Source: Anthonomus grandis grandis
Lineage: Eukaryota > Arthropoda > Insecta > Coleoptera > Curculionidae
DNA: 64,000 bases
Direction of reading: 5' to 3'
Assembly: GCF_022605725.1 (NCBI RefSeq)
Contig: NC_065564.1
Coordinates: 11,262,698-11,326,697 of the forward strand
Shown one piece after another: positions 56,469 to 64,000 of this stretch; position 1 is the first letter of the stretch; each line of letters opens with the position of its first letter. The notes beneath the pieces were generated by a model. It was not told the origin of the DNA, did not search any database, and worked only from the letters and a program-made list of their open reading frames with translations. The translations under genes and the position numbers were made by a program.

Positions 56469-57342
56469 CTAAAAATAGGTATATTTTGTTAGTAAAACTA
56501 TTATAAAAAAAAATTATTGAAAATAGTAAGATTAGCGTATTACATTATCCAGCCGCTTTATTTTAACGACGGCACGCCTCTGACGGCGGCAGTGTTCAAT
56601 ATAAGTTTTTGCGGTTCCTTAATATTTGGCCTTTTCAAGTAAGTATAAAAGGATTATACAGTGACTATGCAGGTTAAATGACATTTTTGCTTATCATTTT
56701 CTTTTTAGAGTTCACTATGGCAGCTTGGAGGATATTGATTGATTTCTAGCGCCCTAGTGGTAGATGCATGCATTCAAACTAGCCGATCAATACCCAACAA
56801 TCAAAGTTAAGATCCCAGCATATATCGGTTGCCAGCAACCTATTTTTCACCATAAATTATTCGATAAAACCCTCGTATCTCCTAAAATTCTCAAACGATT
56901 TGAATAAAACTTTTTTATGTAATAAATGACAAATATAGAGTGCTTTCATTTCAAAACGATCCACCCTTAATAACTTTCGTAAAAAAAAAGAAACACGTCA
57001 AATTAGATATACAGGGGGACGATTAATTAAGCATTTACTGAAGTTCTGTCAATCACCTCCTCACCTCTAGCTAACCTCACTTTAATATGTTAAATGGGAA
57101 CCCCCATCGTGTAATACATCATAGTAAGCAGCGTAAAATTCTCTATTCAACGGTACCAAAAAAAAATGAAATCGGTAAATGTGTAAGCAAATAGTTAGCG
57201 AAAATTTCTAGAAATAATGAATATTTTATTTACTCCAAACTTTGGTATATTAAATGAATACTTTTAGTGTGGTACCTACATCATTTTAAAATTCTTACAT
57301 TTTTTTATAATAGATCATAAGAAAAAATACAAGCAATTTAGA
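56469..57342. other. intron sequence, mostly unassigned
   Basis: It contains the tRNA-like repeat at 56745-56825. Otherwise there is no recognised feature. A repeat-like ACAGGGGGACGATTAATTAA lies near 57011. Confidence 0.45.
56745..56825 (+). repeat. possible tRNA-derived SINE head
   Basis: CTAGCGCCCTAGTGGTAGAT resembles a pol III A box in a tRNA D arm. About 50 bp on, AAGTTAAGATCCCAGC resembles a B box. It does not fold as a functional tRNA by eye. GGTTGCCAGCAACC follows as a small hairpin. Confidence 0.4.
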
Positions 57343-57672
57343 AGTTAAAATGTGTGGTAACAAACAGTACATTTAGTTCAGGCAAATTATTTATTTTTTT
57401 AAGTAAAGAATGTGTACCGGTATTTGCGAGAAAAAAGAGTATCTTCACATTTTTTGCAAGAATCTTTGCAGTAGTTATATACCCCCTTTTGCTTATTCTA
57501 TATATTTTAACTATATTATATTACTGCTTACAGTGCTTTGACAGCAATTGCTTATCTTTAAGTTAAGATTGTATATATAGGACACAAGGAACAAGAACTA
57601 GTTAGATATATTTGTACTTCAGTCGAAATAAATTGTTTTTAAAAATAGTTTTTATTGTGGCCACCACGTAAT
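57343..57672 (+). repeat. errantivirus 5' LTR
   Basis: The probable start AGTTAAAATGTGTGG is in the style of Gypsy-group LTRs. A TATATATAGG promoter-like box near 57573, AATAAA near 57628 and the end ...CCACCACGTAAT lie directly before the primer site. The left border is inferred because the second LTR is not visible. Confidence 0.65.
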
Positions 57673-57690
57673 TGGCGCAGTCGGTAGGAT
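57673..57690 (+). promoter_or_regulatory. tRNA primer binding site
   Basis: TGGCGCAGTCGGTAGGAT immediately follows the LTR and has the form recalled for 17.6/297-type elements, which are reported to use a tRNA-Ser primer. Confidence 0.75.
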
Positions 57691-57847
57691 AGGCTAAAAG
57701 TACGTGTCGAGAGTAGGAATCTATACTGAAATCTTGAGTATAAGCCGAAAAAGTCGTCCGTTCGTTTGTTTCAACAATTTAACAAGCCTATCGAAAACGC
57801 GTAGTGTCCAGAAGAAGTTTCGTCGAAGCCGAATGTATCTCAAGACT

Positions 57848-57996
57848 AGGGGACCGTGAACAGACATCGTCCAGAGCCCTATTAGTACGGACAACGGGAC
57901 AAACATCGCCTTGAGTCCATAGCTTAAGACTGACCAGGGGACCGTGAACACGCATCGTCCAGAACCCTATTGGTACGGAAGGAGGACAGCATCGCC
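57848..57996. repeat. tandem GC-rich repeat in the errantivirus leader
   Basis: Two copies of a ~62-bp unit (AGGGGACCGTGAAC...ATCGTCCAGA.CCCTATT.GTACGGA...CATCGCC) at 57848-57910 and 57936-57996. The gypsy leader holds an insulator at the same place; whether these repeats bind any protein is unknown. Confidence 0.8.
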
Positions 57997-58223
57997 GAAT
58001 CCCATAAGATAAGATAATGTATTTGAAGTCTACAGTACTACTGCTATCGTAAGTACTCCTTTTTATCAATATCCTTATTTAACCTATTGATATTTTTGAT
58101 ATTTTTCTGATTTGACTTATTTATATATTTTATTGCATATATTTATATTTTAATTCCAACCTGGAAGATTCAGATTATTTAGTTGAACTCTTTGATAACC
58201 TAAAGTTAAGACAAAAACCTAAA

Positions 58224-59462
58224 ATGGCACAACCCAATTACCAATTGATACGTTATCAAGCTGATAACATCCCTTTATATGACGGCAATTCAAAAACTCT
58301 AAATAGATTTATCGCTTCATGCGAACATTTTCTTTCTAACCACCAAAATAGGACAGAACCTAATAACCCGATTAACATTTGTCTTTTCGATACGATAATT
58401 GGAAAATTAATAGGTCGAGCAGCAGAACTAATGGCTCCTCGAACAGAACGAGATTCTTGGCATAAAATTAAAGAAGTTTTAATAATAACATTCTCAGATC
58501 AAAGATCAGAAGATTGCTTAGTACAAGATATAGTTAGTATGAAATTAGAAAGACACGAAAATCCAGCTTCATTTGGTCAAAGAATTCAAGACGCGAGATC
58601 ACTTCTTTTTACAAAAATAAACAGTTCAAATGCAACAGCAGATATTAAACTTTTAAAAATCACACAATACGACGATATTTGTTTAAAAACGTTTATTAAC
58701 AATTTAAATTATCATATGCAATTAATTGTCCGATTAAAAAATCCTGATTCCCTCGAACAAGCGCTTTCCTTTGTAAGGGAAGAAGAGAACTTCTTACAAT
58801 TCAAAAACAGAGCAAACTCTAGTAATAATAGTAACTCTAATAACCAATCAAACCATAATAATTCAAATAAACATCATAACCAATCGAATTCACAAAATAA
58901 AAATCACAACAAACCTGTAGTATTACCTTTAAGTTATAACGATTCATTTAATCGCCTCGCTAATATACAGAGACAAAATCAGAACTTTAATAATAATAAT
59001 TATCGCAACCACTACCCTCAGAGGTTTAACCAACAAAACCCCAATTTTAGACAAAGTAATAATTCAGCCCAATTCAGACAAAATAGATTTGGATCAAACA
59101 ATCAACCAAATCATAATAATAATAATAACTTTAGACCTTTTAATCAAAACAGAAATAACGATATTCCAGAACCTATGGATACTTCTTCATCTAATTCCAG
59201 AATTAGATCTATCCAAACAAGACCCCAACCAATTTTTAATAATAACCTTGATTCAATGAATAATTATTCTTCTGCGAATAATGCGGAAAATAACCCTTAT
59301 GACCCATTTAACAACTATGACCCTGATTTTGATTACAACCAATTCTATTATGAACAATTCTGTCAAAATCCAGATGACAATAATGAGCCCTCAATCGAAG
59401 AAAATCCTAATAACGAAGAGGAAAATTTTCTCCCAACTCTAACACAAAACAATGTGACGTAG
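58224..59462 (+). CDS. errantivirus Gag, 412 codons, apparently intact
   Basis: ATG at 58224 (AAAATGGCA) opens an uninterrupted frame. The N-terminal two thirds look like the Gypsy-group capsid (NIPLYDGNSKTLNRFIASCE, then LERHENPASFGQRIQDARSL). The C-terminal part is extremely Asn/Gln-rich and has no zinc knuckle, as is usual for errantivirus Gag. A slippery heptamer near its end links it to pol in the -1 frame. Confidence 0.92.
   Translation: MAQPNYQLIRYQADNIPLYDGNSKTLNRFIASCEHFLSNHQNRTEPNNPINICLFDTIIGKLIGRAAELMAPRTERDSWHKIKEVLIITFSDQRSEDCLVQDIVSMKLERHENPASFGQRIQDARSLLFTKINSSNATADIKLLKITQYDDICLKTFINNLNYHMQLIVRLKNPDSLEQALSFVREEENFLQFKNRANSSNNSNSNNQSNHNNSNKHHNQSNSQNKNHNKPVVLPLSYNDSFNRLANIQRQNQNFNNNNYRNHYPQRFNQQNPNFRQSNNSAQFRQNRFGSNNQPNHNNNNNFRPFNQNRNNDIPEPMDTSSSNSRIRSIQTRPQPIFNNNLDSMNNYSSANNAENNPYDPFNNYDPDFDYNQFYYEQFCQNPDDNNEPSIEENPNNEEENFLPTLTQNNVT
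59423..59429 (+). promoter_or_regulatory. candidate -1 ribosomal frameshift site
   Basis: A AAT TTT, read in the Gag frame, is a canonical X XXY YYZ slippery heptamer. It lies 31 nt before the Gag stop (59460-59462). The pol frame is -1 to Gag and open across the overlap. A downstream stimulatory structure was not worked out. Confidence 0.7.
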
Positions 59463-62400
59463 TATTTTTAAACACTTATGTAGCCACCAACTTACCAATC
59501 CTCTACATCCCTGAACTAAACGCTAAGTTTTTATTAGATACAGGAAGTGGTAAAAGTTTCATAAAACCATCTATAGCATACAATCTTTATCCAAATAACA
59601 TCTTTAATGAATATTTTACAGTTAAAACTGCACATGGAACTTCTATACATAATGAAGTAATCGATATTCCTATTTTTCCCTGTTTTAACGTAAATAAAAA
59701 CCATTCATTCTATTTATTCAATTTTTCGGATAAATTCGACGGTTTACTAGGAATTGACTTTTTTATGGATATTAATGCCATAATTAATTTCAAAAACTCC
59801 ACTTTAGAAACACCCAGTGTAACATTGCCTTTAAAATTTGACACAGCAAAAACCTCAGACAATCAAAATTGCAACGCACGTGAGATCATACAAAAATGCA
59901 ACTCTGTTATCTTAGAACCGCGTATGTCTCAAAAGGTCAAAATACCTGTTAAATTAAAACACGGTGTAGGTATAATTAATTATACAGATTTTAACGGAGC
60001 TGAAATGCCAGAAGCCCTTGTTACTATCGAAAATTTTCATGCTACCACAATAATAACCAATACTCGTGAAACCCCTATGAAATTAGAATTTTTTAACCCT
60101 TTTGACATTGAGTTAATTAATGAAATGGAAAATAATTTTATAGAAAAAATGGAAACAGACACTAATATAAATCAAGAAATTGACGATAAGTTAAAAGCCA
60201 ATTTAAAAAATCTAAGACTCGAACATTGTAACAAAGAAGAATATAAAGCTATACGTAATCTTTGCTACCAATATCGAGATATCTTCTATTCTTTCACTAA
60301 TCAAATCAATCACAAAATAAACTTAACCGATGACTCACCTATTTTCACAAAAAGTTACCGATATCCTGAAGTACATAAAACCGAAGTAAAGTCCCAAATC
60401 AATAAGATGTTAAAAAATAACATCATACAACATTCAAACTCACCCTATTCTAGTCCAATATGGATAGTTCCAAAAAAATTAGATTCAAACAAAAAAAAGA
60501 AATGGAGAATCGTAATCGATTACCGTAAATTAAATCTCAAAACGATTGACGATAAATTTCCACTCCCAAACATATCCGACATACTAGATAAACTAGGTAA
60601 AGCACAGTACTTCACCACCTTAGACTTGGCAAATGGATTTCATCAAATTGAAATGAACCCTAACGACATACACAAAACTGCATTTTCCACTGACACCGGA
60701 CATTTCGAATTTAAAAGAATGCCATTCGGACTTAAGAATGCACCTGCCACATTCCAACGGGTAATGAATAATGTCTTAAGAGGATTTCAAAATGAAATAT
60801 GTTGCGTATATTTAGATGACGTAATTATTTATAGCACCTCTCTTCAAGAACATATTGAACGGTTAAAACTAATTTTTGATAGATTCAGACAATCGAACTT
60901 TAAAATCCAACTTGACAAATCTGAATTTCTAAGAACTGAAGTAAGTTTTCTAGGTCACTTAATAACACAAGACGGTGTAAAGCCAAACGAAGACAAAATT
61001 AAAGCTGTAAAAGACTTTCCTATCCCTAAAACACAGAAAGAAATTAAATCTTTCTTAGGTCTAGCCGGTTACTATCGTAGATTTATCAAAGACTTTGCGA
61101 AAATATCTAAACCCATCACCTTATGTCTTAAAAAGAACAGTAACGTAACCCACACACCCTCTTTTGTTCAATCTTTTAACCATCTAAAAAATCTACTAAT
61201 TAATGCACCAATATTAAAATACCCCGATTTTACAAAATCATTTGTTTTAACTACTGACGCATCAAACTATGCTATTGGCGCAGTACTTTCCCAAGACACA
61301 CCACCCAATGATCACCCCGTAGCTTATGCATCCAGAACACTAAATGAAACAGAACAAAAATACTCGACAATAGAAAAATAATTATTAGCCATTGTATGGG
61401 CCTGTAAGTATTTTAGACCATATCTTTACGGAAAAAAGTTTACTATCTATACAGACCATAGACCCCTTGTATGGTTATTCAATCTAAAAGAACCCAATTC
61501 TAAACTCATGAGATGGAGACTAAAACTCGAGGAATACGATTATAATATTATCTATAAAAGCGGTAAACAAAACACAAACGCTGACGCTTTATCTCGTATC
61601 CAACTAAACGCGTTAGAAACCCAATCTATACTTAACAACCCTGGAGATATTTTAAATGACATCGATCAATTCTTACAAGATTTTAACATAGATAATTTTA
61701 ACCCGAATAATTTAAGTAATAACGATGTATCTGAAACTTTAGAAAACATCGAGACAAATCCTAATTTGAAGAAAAAACCTAAAATTAAAATTCTTCAAAA
61801 CATACAAATAAGACCTCCCGATATTTCATATGCCTCTAATACCATTCATAGTACAAACGTAAATGAAACACTAAAAGAAATCCCAATCCTAGACGAAATA
61901 ATTAATAATAAAAATATTCAATTTATTATAAAAAAATCCCCATATGACGCATATATAAATATTAAACCTGAAACCTTTGACAACAAAAAAATTATTTATG
62001 CAACAATACCCGCTAATGTAAACGTTATCTTTAAATTCCTTAGAGAATACATGACTAACAAGACCACCTTTCTATACTTCTTATCACCCAATTTACGCCC
62101 ACTATTCCAAGACGTATTAAGTAACCATTTTAGTGAATCAAAAGTAGTCGAATGTACAAAATTAATTAATAATGTACAACCAGATGAACGTACACAAATA
62201 ATTAAATTTTCACACGAAGGAAAAACTAATCACCGTGGAATATTAGAAACCCTTACTAGGATAAAACTAACCTACTATTGGCAAAACATGAAAAATGATA
62301 TTACCAACTATATTGACAATTGCGAAATTTTCCAACGAGCAAAATATAATAGGAGACCCCCAAATGTTCCTTTACTAATTACAGAAACTCCCTCTAAACC

Positions 62401-63234
62401 ATTCGAAATAATACACATTGATACATTATTAATAGGAAAAGAGAAATTTCTTGTCATAATAGACAAATTTTCAAAATACGGCCAAGCCTTACCATATTTT
62501 GGCACAACAATTTCAGTTGTACAAACTTTAGTACAATTCTTTTCTTTTTGCGGTATTCCCAAAACAATTGTATCAGATAACGGTACCGAATTTAAAAATC
62601 AAACTGTCAAAGAACTCCTAGAATCTCATAACGTAAAAATACACTTTACAACCCCTCAACATCACGAATCAAACGGCCCTGTTGAACGATTAAATTCAAC
62701 ATTAATCGAACATATAAGACTTCTAAAGAAAAAGACAGGAATGAAGACATAATAAGTTTAATGCCTTATGCAATCATAGCATATAACAGCACAATACACT
62801 CTAGTACTCATTTCACCCCTTACGAATTAATATTAGGACACACTGACACACAAGATCCTATGAAACTCATGCCTGCACACATCTATGCAGAATACATTAA
62901 TTCTCATCGAATTAAAACAAAAGCTTTATACGAAAAAATTAAAAGTGACACTTTAAACTTAAAGGAAAAGGTAATTGAAAAACATAATAAAAATAAAAAA
63001 CCACAAATACCACACGTAGGTTGCCAAGTATATAAAAAGCAAGAAAAACGTATTGGTAAACTAAAACCGAAATTCAAAGGACCTTTTACTTTAACTAAAA
63101 TACTAGATAATAACAAAATCGAAATAATGAACCCAAATAATAATAAAACGGAAATAATTCATGTTAATGAATCTAAAATAGTACCCCTTGTTGCAGATGG
63201 ATCGGAATCATCTACATCAATGCAAACGGAGTAA
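59430..63234 (+). pseudogene. errantivirus Pol with one stop, one frameshift and a lost Cys
   Basis: Domains in order: protease (DTGSG at 59537-59551), RT (catalytic YLDD at 60809-60820), RNase H (TTDASNYAIGAVLS) and integrase. The integrase DDE triad is intact (Asp 62420-62422 and 62576-62578, Glu 62684-62686). Three lesions are seen. TAA at 61379-61381 falls inside RNase H. A one-base frameshift near 62725-62740 moves the frame to that of 62761-63234. Codon 62330-62332 is TTC (Phe) where the last Cys of the zinc-binding HHCC motif is expected. The integrase tail ends at 63234 and overlaps env. A functional Pol is not predicted from this copy. Confidence 0.93.
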
Positions 63235-64000
63235 AATTCCATAACTTAAACCATAATCCCGGTATATTGCCATACAAACTAGGCACAACAAAACTAATAA
63301 CTAATTACTGGTCACTAATACAAATCCAAGACTTAACACCCCTAATTAAAGAATTTAGGACTTTAAAACAATTTGCTGAAACATTAATTAATGCTTTAAA
63401 GACAGACTATATTTATATGAGAGAATATGAAAATACTTTGTTACCTTTATTTGTTTATGAAAAAAGAATAGAGAAAAGTATAAAACAAATTGACCCTAAT
63501 TTTAACATTCATGAAAAACAAAAACGAGGTATTTTCAACCCTATTGGATCCCTAATAAAGATAATAACTGGAAATCTTGATCAAAACGACGCGGAAAGAT
63601 ATGACAATTTAATAAGCCAACTAAAAGAAAACCAAAATAAATTAAAAGAAGCTTCGATTAACCAAGCAACTTTATTAGAAAAATCTATTAACGAATTTCA
63701 AAATATTATATCGAATGTTTCTGCAAACCAATACATTTTAAAAAGTCGTATTTTACAATTGGAAACAACAATCAAAAAAGTAGCTCTCAATCAAACAAAT
63801 AGCAATCAATACTTAGGATTACACATAATGATTAACCAGGTATCTATGATGTATCAAACTATTTATGATATTTTAGAAAAAACAGAAATAGCTATATCCT
63901 TTGCTAAGCTTAACACGCTACATAACTCAATAATTGATCCTATCGAATTGATAAATGAAATCAAAGCATTCAACAATCAATTGACAATTGATAGCCTGCC
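63175..64000 (+). CDS. errantivirus Env (F-like), 5' part, open to window end
   Basis: A frame overlapping the end of pol stays open from about 63175 to the last base (about 275 codons). A hydrophobic start is followed by a basic furin-type site with KQKRG at about 63513-63530. After it come a Gly/Phe-rich segment and then long heptad-like stretches rich in Asn, Gln and Leu, as in the baculovirus-F-like envelope proteins of errantiviruses. A possible splice acceptor (CCCTTGTTGCAG, ending 63196) lies at its start, consistent with env being made from spliced RNA. The ectodomain remainder and membrane anchor lie outside. Confidence 0.82.

Larger units (their letters stand above)
57343..64000 (+). 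mobile_element. errantivirus (Ty3/Gypsy, 17.6/297-like) with env, cut by window end
   Basis: Order: 5' LTR, primer site, leader, gag, pol (protease, RT, RNase H, integrase) and the start of env, the arrangement of insect errantiviruses. The reading frames are nearly complete, so the insertion is young, but pol carries a stop, a frameshift and a lost zinc-binding Cys. It lies in the ferlin intron upstream of exon 56295-56468, opposite to that gene. The 3' LTR is beyond the window, so the target duplication and LTR divergence cannot be read. Confidence 0.93.

Noticed and set aside
57721..58069. Two overlapping minus-strand open frames in the errantivirus leader
   Set aside because: They are created by the GC-rich tandem repeat of the leader; no start context or family.
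1..64000. CRISPR arrays, bacterial operons or defence systems
   Set aside because: No regularly spaced repeat array, operon-like gene packing or prokaryotic genes; intron-exon structure and element content are those of an insect genome.

Overview
This is eukaryotic DNA, very AT-rich and crowded with decayed and nested transposable elements. BEL/Pao, errantivirus, mariner, Penelope and Loa/R1-like relics, together with two short introns of 50 and 57 bp, point to an insect. A beetle is plausible, but I cannot name a species from the sequence.

The only clearly conserved host gene is a ferlin (otoferlin/misfire type), a C2-domain membrane-fusion protein. It runs on the minus strand across almost the whole window. 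Nine consecutive coding exons lie between 56468 and 5895. They keep reading frame and have good splice sites, giving about 1.5 kb of coding sequence. The gene starts beyond the right edge and ends beyond, or very near, the left edge. Nearly everything else sits in its introns, which reach 20.3 kb, 11.4 kb and 7.8 kb.

Layout. 1-5.9 kb: non-LTR and Ty3/Gypsy relics, then ferlin exons at 5.9-6.3 kb. 7-9 kb: a mariner-like element with very long inverted repeats. 9-17.6 kb: mariner fragments and a near-perfect 92-bp-arm palindrome with a tRNA-like centre. 18-20.5 kb: a non-LTR relic head-to-head with an internally deleted Gypsy element (gag joined to integrase). 20.5-36 kb: mostly empty AT-rich intron with scattered transposon fragments, five ferlin exons (25.6-36.0 kb) and a possible small secreted-peptide gene near 33.7 kb.

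36.3-47.5 kb: a BEL/Pao retrotransposon with a 5-bp target duplication (ACCAG). Its 5' LTR is split by a 2.8-kb DNA transposon, and its integrase region is split by a 1.4-kb unidentified insert carrying three GC-rich hairpins. 47.9-49.8 kb: a non-LTR relic. 50.6-53.7 kb: an IS630/Tc1-type transposon whose transposase has one stop codon. 53.9-54.8 kb: a Penelope-like fragment with half a GIY-YIG domain. 56.3-56.5 kb: the most upstream ferlin exon seen here. 57.3 kb to the end: an errantivirus (LTR, leader, gag, pol, start of env) that is nearly intact but carries several lesions in pol.

I found no prokaryotic system, CRISPR array or rRNA. The features that known families explain least are the three GC hairpins at 44.5-44.75 kb, the palindrome at 14.1-14.4 kb, the short spliced peptide candidate at 33.6-33.9 kb and the open frame at 21.07-21.33 kb.
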